Of a stretch of DNA of 7,873 nt, positions 1 through 6,015 are shown in pieces (positions within the stretch are counted from its first letter, which is position 1; every line of letters begins with the position of its first letter). Both the position numbers and the translations under genes were made by a program. The notes below the pieces were generated by a model. The model was not told the origin of the DNA and did no database searches. It worked only from the letters and a program-made list of their open reading frames with translations. Source of the stretch: Myxococcales bacterium (lineage in GTDB: Bacteria > Myxococcota_A > Bradymonadia > Bradymonadales > Bradymonadaceae); the NCBI GenBank assembly GCA_007120615.1, contig SKNI01000251.1, positions 1 through 7,873 on the forward strand. Reading direction: 5' to 3'.

Positions 1-1
1 C

Positions 2-673
2 GGTCTGAACATCCCTTCGGATTACGACGCTCAGGCGCTCAACGACGATTACGATATGCGTCTGACGGAGTTCGTATTTCGAGCGGGCTCTCCCGGTGGA
101 GCGGCGCTCAATTCGATCATTCCCACCTACCTCGAAGATCAATCCCATGATTATCCCATCGTCGTTCTTCTGGAACTGCGCTCCATCGACGCTGAGGCAG
201 GAGAGATGCAGATTCGCGGGGGAGCGGGGTTGAAGGTCGACAACGAAGGAACCTACGAGTGGGACGATGAGTTGTTGGAGCCGGAGTTGGAAGATGGCGA
301 GATTCACGAGAGTGGAGCAGCATTTGCCCGGCTTTCTCTTCTCAACTTTGTGGCCACCATCGAGACCGAAGACGCCGAGCCCAATAAGACGATCATTCCC
401 ATTCGAGATCTGGATTTCAATGCACTTCTGGAAGTGGATTCCGGCGGAGAAACACCGGAGATTAATGAGGGGATGCTCACCGGTGTGGTGGTAGCAGAAG
501 AAGTGGAAGACGTGCGCATCTCCCTGAATCCGGGGTCGGGATCGGGAGCCTCGCTTGCACAGGTGTTGGGCGGCGATTCCACGATGAACTTCGACTATAA
601 TTGCGACGGGGAGCCGGATTCCTGGTTTCTTTCGGCCGATATTAAGGCCGCCGAAACGGTCATCGTGGACTAA
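2..673 (+). CDS. Hypothetical acidic, probably exported protein (5' end outside window)
   Basis: The frame is open from the first bases of the window to the TAA at 671-673, so at least 223 residues are visible and the true start lies upstream. An internal ATG at 56 has no special claim to be the start. The protein is strongly acidic: from that Met onward I count 43 Asp/Glu against three Lys. It alternates hydrophobic stretches (PIVVLLELRSI, FARLSLLNFVATIE) with Asp/Glu/Gly turns, which suggests a beta-rich extracytoplasmic domain. The last 30 residues carry a segment NFDYNCDGEPDSWFLSADI whose spaced acidic residues resemble calcium-binding loops, followed by a Trp. I recall similar C-terminal blocks in secreted or lipoprotein-like proteins of Bradymonadales and myxobacteria, but this is unchecked memory. 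Any signal peptide or lipobox would be upstream of the window. The function is not recognised. The gap of 223 bp to the kinase gene does not suggest tight operon coupling. Confidence 0.75.
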   Translation, partial: GLNIPSDYDAQALNDDYDMRLTEFVFRAGSPGGAALNSIIPTYLEDQSHDYPIVVLLELRSIDAEAGEMQIRGGAGLKVDNEGTYEWDDELLEPELEDGEIHESGAAFARLSLLNFVATIETEDAEPNKTIIPIRDLDFNALLEVDSGGETPEINEGMLTGVVVAEEVEDVRISLNPGSGSGASLAQVLGGDSTMNFDYNCDGEPDSWFLSADIKAAETVIVD

Positions 674-896
674 GAGCGGGTAGCGCTGAAGCACATCGAA
701 GACGACAGCAGGTTGCGTGGGGGCCGCTGTCTGGATTAGACTGCCGCTTTGATTCTAAAACTGCCCGGTCGAAATCGGGTTCCAAAGTTTGTTATTCGAC
801 TGTGTAGTGTGGGTTTTCTTGATGGTTTGCCTGGTAGACGTAATAAGTATAGATCTCGAATAATCCAGCTTCGGTCCTGATGGAGTACACACGGAC
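674..896. other. Intergenic region upstream of the kinase gene
   Basis: This 223-bp gap has stop codons in the frames around it and no gene I can support. It contains only weak short inverted repeats (ACAGC at 705-709 with GCTGT at 726-730; CCCG/CGGG around 764-779), none followed by a T run, so I do not call a terminator for the upstream gene. The right-hand half is AT-richer and is where a promoter for the kinase gene would be expected. Confidence 0.5.
819..853 (+). promoter_or_regulatory. Weak sigma70-like promoter candidate for the kinase gene
   Basis: TTGATG at 819-824 matches four of six bases of the -35 consensus. After a 17-base spacer AATAAG at 842-847 matches four of six bases of the -10 consensus. 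TATAGA at 848-853 is an alternative -10 but has no well-spaced -35. The site lies 45-80 bp before the GTG start of the kinase gene. This is sequence resemblance only, and sigma preferences in this lineage may differ. Confidence 0.25.
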
Positions 897-2198
897 GTGC
901 AACGGATTCACAAAGAGCTAGGGGAGTATCGACTGCTGGCTACTCTGGCAAAAGGGGGGCAGTCCGAGGTGTTTTTGGCCGCCAGAAATGGGCCCCACGG
1001 CTTTTTTAGACCGGTAGTTATCAAGGCAATACCCGACGAATTTAAGGGGGAGCGACGTCTGGAGGCGCTCTTTTATCAGGAGGCGACCATCTCGTCGCGC
1101 TTCTCCCATCCCCATGTGGTATCCATCCACGATGCTCGGCGGGCCGGTGATGAGCATTTTATGGTCATGGATTACGTGGCCGGCCAGACTGTGGCAGACC
1201 TTGCCCAGCGGGCTTTTGCCAACGGGGAAGGAATCTCACTTGATGAAACTCTTCTTATCATCGCTGACGCCTGTCGGGGCCTGGATTATGTTCATTCCTT
1301 TGAGGATATCGACAGGGAGTCCTACCGAATCGTTCACTGTGATATCAGCCCCCAGAATCTGATGGTCACGTATTCGGGAGCGACTCGGGTCTTTGATTTC
1401 GGGATCTCTCAGATCACCGGGGAGTCGGGCAAGCTAAAATCGGAGATTGTGGGCGGGAAATATCCGTATATGAGTCCCGAGCAATGTCGAGGCGAAGAGG
1501 TGGATACGCGCTCCGATATCTTCAGCCTGGGCGTCATTTTATACGAACTCATCACCGGTCGACGGCTCTTTCGTCGAAAGACCAATGATGAGGTGATTCT
1601 GGCAGTCACGGAGGGAGTTATCACTCCACCGTCGGAGGTCGCCGATCATCTGGATGATGCCATCGATGAAGTGGTTATGCGCGCTCTGGCTCGCGATCCT
1701 GATGAGCGATATCAAAGCGCCGGAGAGCTGCATAACGCGCTGGATGAGCTGCTGGCCGAGAGACAGGTGCGGGTGAAGTCGCTTCGTCGGGAGCTGGGGA
1801 AAAAGGTGGCGACTCTCTTCTCCGATGAGCGGGAAGCCATCTCTGAGACGCTGCGAGACGCCCGTAGAGAGATGTCGGAGCAGGTATTTGCCCCGACCTC
1901 GGGGACGGAAGTTAAACAAGAACCAGGCCCCACCCAACGGGAGGTGGAGCTGGAAGAAGATTTGATTCGCACCCGTGAGAAACTCGCCGAGATCGACTCC
2001 AAAGCCAGGCGCTCCGCAGAGGTCGCCGCTACGCTGGTCGATGAGTTCGGACGCCTCCGCAAACGCCAGAAGTGGTTTGTGACGGCCCTGGTTGCGCTCT
2101 CCGCAATCGCCATGGGACTGGCCCTTCTGACGTTTCTGGTCGATCAGCCGGCGGTATTCGAAGAGAGCGAGCCAGGGATGAGCGCAGAGGCCGATTAG
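897..2198 (+). CDS. Membrane-anchored serine/threonine protein kinase (PknB-like, HCD variant)
   Basis: This is a Hanks-type kinase of 433 residues that transfers phosphate from ATP to Ser/Thr of target proteins. The kinase domain covers about residues 10-288: Gly-rich loop LAKGGQSEVFLA (17-28, first Gly replaced by Ala), VVIK Lys43, alpha-C Glu62, catalytic loop HCDISPQN (147-154) with Asp149 and Asn154, DFG (167-169), SPE (193-195) and Asp207 of the DIFSLG helix. All residues needed for phosphotransfer are present, but the usual HRD Arg is Cys148. Residues 290-392 are charged and heptad-like (probable coiled coil). A single hydrophobic helix (about 393-415) follows RLRKRQK, which places the kinase in the cytoplasm and an 18-residue acidic tail outside. 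The GTG start at 897 has GGAG at 882-885 upstream, and the frame has a stop (861-863) shortly before with no ATG in between. The substrate is unknown. The stop overlaps the convergent alaS stop. Confidence 0.93.
   Translation: MQRIHKELGEYRLLATLAKGGQSEVFLAARNGPHGFFRPVVIKAIPDEFKGERRLEALFYQEATISSRFSHPHVVSIHDARRAGDEHFMVMDYVAGQTVADLAQRAFANGEGISLDETLLIIADACRGLDYVHSFEDIDRESYRIVHCDISPQNLMVTYSGATRVFDFGISQITGESGKLKSEIVGGKYPYMSPEQCRGEEVDTRSDIFSLGVILYELITGRRLFRRKTNDEVILAVTEGVITPPSEVADHLDDAIDEVVMRALARDPDERYQSAGELHNALDELLAERQVRVKSLRRELGKKVATLFSDEREAISETLRDARREMSEQVFAPTSGTEVKQEPGPTQREVELEEDLIRTREKLAEIDSKARRSAEVAATLVDEFGRLRKRQKWFVTALVALSAIAMGLALLTFLVDQPAVFEESEPGMSAEAD
2195..2198. other. 4-bp tail-to-tail overlap of kinase and alaS stop codons
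   Basis: The four bases TTAG contain the TAG stop of the kinase gene (2196-2198, plus strand) and, on the minus strand, the TAA stop of alaS (2195-2197). There is therefore no intergenic space for a shared bidirectional terminator. Each transcript must run into the 3' end of the other gene before it can end. Confidence 0.95.
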
Positions 2199-4870
2199 TG
2201 GGCGAGTGCATTCGTTACCGCAGCCTCAAATGCTCCAATTGCCTGGGGGAGTCCCCCGGGTTTACTTCCCCCGGCCTGTGCCAGGGTAGGGCGTCCGCCG
2301 CCTCGGCCGCCGACGTGCTCGGCGACGGCATTGATCAAATCTCCGGCTTTGAGTTTCCGGTTCTTAAAAGCACTATCCGTGACCAGACAGGCGAGGGCAG
2401 CTTTTCCATCGATGGCGGCGCCGAGTAAAATCGCGGCGTCCCGATCGGAGAGTTGCTCTCGCAATTTATCAGCGTAGGCAAGCATCTGGTCGCGGGTGTC
2501 GACTTTGATGACCCGTGAGACCACGGTGACACCTTCGATCTCGGCTGCGCCGTCGAGCATATCGGAAGCCCCTCGGTCGGCCATTTTCTGTGTGAGGCTG
2601 TCGACCTGACGTTCCAGCTGAGTTCTCTCTTGAAGAACCGATTGGGCCCGGTCCCTCAGACTTTCCACGTCGGTTTTGAAGAGCTCGGCTAATTCTTCAA
2701 GGAGTGCTCTTTCGTCGGCGAAGGTCTCAAACGCTTTCTCCTCGGTGACCGCTTCCACGCGGCGAATGCCCGCACCAACACTGGATTCGGAGGTGATTCG
2801 AAAGACTCCAATATCTCCCGTATTCTCCACATGAGTGCCACCGCAAAGCTCCACGGACTCGCCGGGGATCTGAACCACACGGACCTTGTCGCCATATTTT
2901 TCACCAAAGATGGCTGTAGCACCCATCTCGTCGACGGCGCGGTCGCGATCGACGCCGGTGTGGATCACGACGCTCTGGCGGGCTCGAATTTGCTCGTTGA
3001 CCCGGTCCTCCACGCGACGGAGTTCATCGTCGGAGAGAGCCTCTCCATGTCGGAAATCAAAACGAAGACGATCGGGGGCGACGAGCGACCCGGCCTGAAA
3101 AATGGTGTCCGAGACTTGCTCCTGGAGAGCGGCGTGCAATAGATGGGTAGCGGTGTGATTGGCGGCCGTCTTCTGTCGATGACGCTCGTCGACGACAGCG
3201 ACAAACTTCTCGCTCAGGTCGGCCTGGTCAGGATTTCCGACGGCCAACTCGGCGCGGTGTACGATGCCGATAGGACTCTTCTGAGTGTCCGTTATTGTGA
3301 AGGCGAGGCTTCCGTCAGCGGATGCAATCTCACCACGGTCACCCACCTGGCCTCCCGACTCAGCGTAGAAGGGGGTTCGCTCCAGGAGTAATTCGTAGGT
3401 AGCACCGTCGACGTGATGGATCTTTTGCAGGCGGGTCGTCGTCTCGAGTTGATCGTAGCCCAAAAATACGTCAGCAGGGCCCTCGTGGATGGTCTTCCAG
3501 TCGCCCACTCCGGCCACTGAAGCGTGGACGTCTTTTCCCCGGGAGGTCTCGCGATGTTCTTTCCATTTCGCTTTATAGCCGTCGATATCGATGGTCATTC
3601 CCCGCTCTTCGGCCATGATTTCGGTGAGATCCGGGGGGAAACCAAAGGTGGCGTGAAGTTCAAAGACCTCATCACCGGTGAGTTGATCGCGTTCTTCAGT
3701 TTCCGCTTTTTCGGCGGCGTCTTCAAAGAGCTCCAGGCCTCGCTCCAGATTGCGAAAGAAGCGCTCTTCTTCGAGAAGGATAAGCTCCGATGCCTGGGAG
3801 CCGGTGGCTCGCAAAGTGGGATAGGACTCTCCATAGGATTCCACCACCGTCAGTGCGACCTTGTGGAGAAATGGATCGGTGAGGCCCAACTTTCTACCGT
3901 GGCGTACGGCCCGACGAAGAACCCGTCGAAGCACATAGCCCCGACCCTCGTTGGAGAATTGAGCACCGTCGCAGATCGCGAAGGTCACCATCCGAATATG
4001 GTCGGCGATTACTGCGAAATCAGTGAAGTTGTCGCGGTCGTAAAACGCCTCCAGATCCTGATCGACGTCTTCTCCCAGTAATTCGAAGAGACTTCGAAAG
4101 ATAGGGGTGAAGAGTTCGGTCTCAAAAACGTTATCTCGGCCGGCGAGTATCATGGCGGTTCGGTCCAGACCAAGACCGGTGTCGACGCTTTTGAGGGGGA
4201 GAGCGTCGAGGGAGCCGTCTTCCTGACGGTTGAACTCCATAAAGACCAGATTCCAGATCTCGTTGATCCGGTCTTCGTCGTAATCAACGGTGAACTTCAT
4301 CGGTCCCATCTCGGGATGGAGGTCGTAGTGGATCTCGGTACAGGGGCCACAGGGCCCGGTGGGTCCCATGGACCAGAAGTTTTCCTCGTCCCCCTCGTCG
4401 ATATCACCGAGGCGAAGAATTCGTTCCGGGTCAATGCCCATCTCTTTGGTCCAGATCTCGAAGCACTCGTCATCATCTTTGTAGATGGTCACATAGAGCC
4501 GATCTTCATCCAGCTTCAGGACGTCCAGAAGGTACTCCCAGGCCCATTTGATGGATTTTCGCTTATAATAATCCCCGAACGACCAATTTCCGAGCATCTC
4601 GAAGAAGGTTAGATGGCGTCCGTCTTTGCCCACTTCGTCGAGGTCATTGTGCTTTCCCCCAGCCCGGATGCACTTCTGCGCGCTCGTGGCCCGCTTATAG
4701 TCGCGAGTCTCGTTGCCCAGCAGGAGATCCTTAAATTGATTCATCCCGGCGTTGGTAAAGAGCAGGGTGGGATCGTTTTGAGGAACCACCGCCGATGACG
4801 GCACGACCTGGTGGTCGCGTTCTTCAAAGAAGTCGAGAAAGCTCTGGCGAATCTGGTCGGGAGTCATCAT
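2195..4870 (-). CDS. alaS: Alanine--tRNA ligase (alanyl-tRNA synthetase)
   Basis: Cytoplasmic class II synthetase that activates alanine with ATP and charges tRNA-Ala. At 891 residues it has the normal full length. The catalytic core begins with the hallmark PTLLFTNAGMNQFKDLLLG (34-52), then KCIRAGGKHNDL (66-77), FFEMLGNWSFGDY (89-101), GPTGPCGPCTEIHYD (169-183) and motif 3 DTGLGLDR (230-237). The editing domain, which clears mischarged Ser and Gly, has the zinc ligands HTATH (His572, His576) and CGGTH (Cys676, His680). The C-terminal DHHA1-like domain ends with GGRGGGRPTLAQAGG (854-868). Two Met codons stand at the start. The SD-like AAGGA (4878-4874) lies 3 nt from the first and 6 nt from the second (4867), so the second may be the true start. 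The gene follows the envelope-protein gene on the same strand after a 194-bp structured leader and is tail-to-tail with the kinase gene. No truncation or frameshift is visible. Confidence 0.99.
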   Translation of the reverse strand: MMTPDQIRQSFLDFFEERDHQVVPSSAVVPQNDPTLLFTNAGMNQFKDLLLGNETRDYKRATSAQKCIRAGGKHNDLDEVGKDGRHLTFFEMLGNWSFGDYYKRKSIKWAWEYLLDVLKLDEDRLYVTIYKDDDECFEIWTKEMGIDPERILRLGDIDEGDEENFWSMGPTGPCGPCTEIHYDLHPEMGPMKFTVDYDEDRINEIWNLVFMEFNRQEDGSLDALPLKSVDTGLGLDRTAMILAGRDNVFETELFTPIFRSLFELLGEDVDQDLEAFYDRDNFTDFAVIADHIRMVTFAICDGAQFSNEGRGYVLRRVLRRAVRHGRKLGLTDPFLHKVALTVVESYGESYPTLRATGSQASELILLEEERFFRNLERGLELFEDAAEKAETEERDQLTGDEVFELHATFGFPPDLTEIMAEERGMTIDIDGYKAKWKEHRETSRGKDVHASVAGVGDWKTIHEGPADVFLGYDQLETTTRLQKIHHVDGATYELLLERTPFYAESGGQVGDRGEIASADGSLAFTITDTQKSPIGIVHRAELAVGNPDQADLSEKFVAVVDERHRQKTAANHTATHLLHAALQEQVSDTIFQAGSLVAPDRLRFDFRHGEALSDDELRRVEDRVNEQIRARQSVVIHTGVDRDRAVDEMGATAIFGEKYGDKVRVVQIPGESVELCGGTHVENTGDIGVFRITSESSVGAGIRRVEAVTEEKAFETFADERALLEELAELFKTDVESLRDRAQSVLQERTQLERQVDSLTQKMADRGASDMLDGAAEIEGVTVVSRVIKVDTRDQMLAYADKLREQLSDRDAAILLGAAIDGKAALACLVTDSAFKNRKLKAGDLINAVAEHVGGRGGGRPTLAQAGGSKPGGLPQAIGAFEAAVTNALAH
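2242..2260 (+). terminator. Possible hairpin terminator of the kinase transcript, inside alaS
   Basis: CCTGGGGG pairs with CCCCCGGG across a three-base loop (eight pairs, one of them a G-T wobble), starting 44 bases past the kinase stop. On the plus strand it is followed by TTTACTT (2261-2267), a short T-rich tail. It could end kinase transcription within the 3' part of alaS. However, the same bases encode the Gly/Pro-rich KPGGLPQ segment of AlaRS, so the hairpin may be a by-product of Gly and Pro codons. Confidence 0.25.
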
Positions 4871-4873
4871 TGG

Positions 4874-4878
4874 TCCTT
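4874..4878 (-). promoter_or_regulatory. Ribosome binding site of alaS
   Basis: On the minus strand AAGGA lies three bases before the ATG at 4870 and six bases before the in-frame ATG at 4867. Spacing favours the second ATG, which would give a protein starting MTPDQIRQSF. Confidence 0.6.
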
Positions 4879-4890
4879 GTTCATCGAGCG

Positions 4891-4926
4891 GCGGCCTGTG
4901 GGATAAAAAAGATCAAAATAGGCCGC
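4891..4926 (-). repeat. Inverted repeat in the alaS leader, near the start codon
   Basis: GCGGCCT at 4891-4897 and AGGCCGC at 4920-4926 are perfect 7-bp inverted repeats around a 22-base, very T-rich (minus strand) loop. In the alaS transcript the 3' arm ends about 12 bases before the SD sequence. It could be an RNA hairpin or a protein-binding dyad. E. coli AlaRS is known to bind a palindrome at its own promoter and repress it; whether this repeat plays such a role is speculation. Confidence 0.4.
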
Positions 4927-4941
4927 TCATATAAAGATAAG

Positions 4942-4968
4942 GACGGGAAAAAATTGCCTATTCCCGTC
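4942..4968 (-). terminator. Hairpin between the envelope-protein gene and alaS, possible terminator or attenuator
   Basis: GACGGGAA at 4942-4949 and TTCCCGTC at 4961-4968 are perfect 8-bp inverted repeats with an 11-base loop. On the minus strand the hairpin is followed by CTTATCTTTATATG, which is T-rich but interrupted, so it is a weak intrinsic terminator at best. It lies about 97-123 bases after the stop of the upstream gene and about 72 bases before the alaS start. It could end the upstream transcript or attenuate alaS. Confidence 0.4.
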
Positions 4969-4971
4969 GGC

Positions 4972-4992
4972 GCTACAGGGCGGTGGTGTAGC
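4972..4992 (-). repeat. Small inverted repeat in the alaS leader
   Basis: GCTACA at 4972-4977 and TGTAGC at 4987-4992 form a perfect 6-bp stem with a 9-base G-rich (plus strand) loop. In the minus-strand transcript it sits between two segments (5004-4999 and 4966-4961) that could themselves pair, so it may be the inner hairpin of a larger structure. Confidence 0.4.
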
Positions 4993-5064
4993 ACGGGGCG
5001 GGAAGAGCGATCAATCTCGTCGTGTATGGTCTGATAGAGCCCTTCGGGAAGTGCTGTGCTGCGA

Positions 5065-5760
5065 CTAAAAATCAAAGCTCAGGGCGAGTCCGCGGTCGCC
5101 GTCGCCGGAAAAGAAGAGATTGACCCGGAGGCTGTCCATGCCCGGGGTGTCTTCATCCTCCTGGGGGAGGTCTTCGCGGTCGAGATTGAGATCGCGCATG
5201 AGTTGTAGATTGTAGTCTTCGATGATCTCGCGAGCTTCGTGAGGTTGGATGGGGTGGGGATTGGTAAACATACCGATCATCATGGGAATCATCCCCACGA
5301 GCGTTAAGCCAAGGCCAGCGCCGAATATAATGAGAGGACCATCATCGTACATATTGTCGTAGTCCGTCATTGATATTATCCCACCAACCATAAGACCTAA
5401 TCCCACAACTTGAGCGCCTACTCCACTCCATATTAGTCCTCTTCTTCGCGCCCGGCGGCTTCGGTACTCACCGGCAAGATCATCGCGTCCGACGGTCTTA
5501 TAAAACTCCAATCCCGCGAGCGGACGCTTATGCCGGCCCTGGTAGAAGTTGGTGTGCTGGCTGCTCGAAACCGCCTGGCCATATTGATTCACTCCGACGA
5601 TTCTGGTGTCTTCGGCCCATACAAAATCTCTGGTGAAGCGATCCACTGCATCGGCCCGAGACGTGGTTTCCCCGCCGGTCTCGCCGAACGCAGCCGGTGA
5701 TACGAGGAGAGTGCACAAAAGTAGTGCGATCGAGAAGAGGGGAGTGCGGTGATATTGCAT
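5065..5760 (-). CDS. Hypothetical envelope protein with signal peptide and two Gly-rich hydrophobic segments
   Basis: The product is 231 residues and I do not recognise a named family. Residues 1-26 look like a Sec signal peptide (basic start, hydrophobic core FSIALLLCTLLV, cleavage near AAFG|ET); Cys16 is not in a lipobox. A block PLAGLEFYKTVGRDDLAGEYRSRRARRR (80-107) precedes two Gly-rich hydrophobic segments (about 108-131 and 142-165) separated by an acidic loop DYDNMYDDG. The C-terminal half is helical and charged (EAREIIEDYNLQLMRDL), then ends in short alternating strands finishing with Phe (GLALSFDF), as outer-membrane or secreted proteins often do. From memory, 'EFY..VGR.DL...Y' proteins of this layout are common but uncharacterised in deltaproteobacteria. 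The ATG start is supported by AAAGGA six bases upstream. Codons around the first hydrophobic segment are AT-rich. The gene lies upstream of alaS on the same strand and is divergent from the TPR gene. Confidence 0.85.
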   Translation of the reverse strand: MQYHRTPLFSIALLLCTLLVSPAAFGETGGETTSRADAVDRFTRDFVWAEDTRIVGVNQYGQAVSSSQHTNFYQGRHKRPLAGLEFYKTVGRDDLAGEYRSRRARRRGLIWSGVGAQVVGLGLMVGGIISMTDYDNMYDDGPLIIFGAGLGLTLVGMIPMMIGMFTNPHPIQPHEAREIIEDYNLQLMRDLNLDREDLPQEDEDTPGMDSLRVNLFFSGDGDRGLALSFDF

Positions 5761-5766
5761 CAGGTA

Positions 5767-5772
5767 TCCTTT
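5767..5772 (-). promoter_or_regulatory. Ribosome binding site of the envelope-protein gene
   Basis: On the minus strand AAAGGA ends six bases before the ATG at 5760, a near-ideal spacing. It fixes the start just ahead of the signal peptide and argues against the longer overlapping frame that begins at 5791. Confidence 0.7.
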
Positions 5773-5895
5773 CAGCCATCAATATCGACAAGATTTAAAT
5801 GGGTTGTTCTCACGGAAGTAAGTAGCATTAAGAACTATATATGACCAGATCGAGATCCTCGAGGCCGTAGAGAATGTGGGGATAAAAGATATTTT

Positions 5896-5927
5896 TTGAC
5901 GAATGGCCATTTCTGGCCAATTCTAAT
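5896..5927 (+). promoter_or_regulatory. Promoter candidate for the TPR gene with a TGGCCA dyad between -35 and -10
   Basis: TTGACG at 5896-5901 matches five of six -35 bases. TCTAAT at 5922-5927 matches five of six -10 bases, but the spacer is 20 bases, longer than ideal. Within the spacer, TGGCCA occurs at 5904-5909 and again at 5914-5919 (each self-complementary, four bases apart), with flanking GAA and TTC extending the dyad. This could be a regulator site. The ATG of the TPR gene is about 90 bases downstream. Confidence 0.35.
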
Positions 5928-6015
5928 CAACGCCCCGAGTGATTTGTTCGAGTCGTAGTTGAGGTTTTCGGGGGAATTGCCAATTTGTAGTCCTTGAGAA
6001 ATTACTGGAAGTTTT

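Larger units (their letters stand above)
5761..6015. other. Divergent promoter region between envelope-protein and TPR genes
   Basis: This 255-bp region separates two divergent start codons and is clearly AT-richer than the genes beside it (for example the ATTTAAAT palindrome near 5795, ACTATATATG near 5835, and ATATTTTTTGAC at 5889-5900). It holds the palindrome CCTCGAGG at 5857-5864 and a TGGCCA dyad at 5904-5919. No ORF or RNA gene is supported here. Promoters for both neighbours must lie in it or close by. Confidence 0.6.

Noticed and set aside
755..785. tRNA-like T-arm (GGTCGAAATCGGGTTCC)
   Set aside because: The stem is only four pairs and no acceptor, D-arm or anticodon arm can be folded around it.
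897..2198. Kinase as a pseudokinase
   Set aside because: Although HRD is HCD, the ATP-binding Lys43, Glu62, catalytic Asp149, Asn154 and DFG Asp167 are all present, so activity is expected.
3524..4081. 185-codon plus-strand frame opposite alaS
   Set aside because: It lies wholly inside the well-supported alaS gene on the other strand, shows no family motifs and no SD that I can see, and long antisense frames are expected opposite GC-rich coding sequence.
4972..5004. T-box riboswitch upstream of alaS
   Set aside because: A GGGCGGTGGTGTAGCACGG stretch faintly resembles the T-box sequence but is on the wrong strand, and there is no specifier loop or antiterminator bulge match. T-boxes are also mainly a Gram-positive device.
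4881..5075. 64-codon minus-strand frame covering most of the alaS leader
   Set aside because: It would start with TTG inside the end of the upstream gene, has no SD at sensible spacing, and spans the hairpins of the leader. Its Arg/Pro-rich composition looks random. A leader peptide role is not supported.
5713..5760. Lipobox at Cys16 of the envelope protein
   Set aside because: The surrounding LLLC lacks the small residues of a lipobox and sits in the middle of the hydrophobic core. A type I signal peptide fits better.
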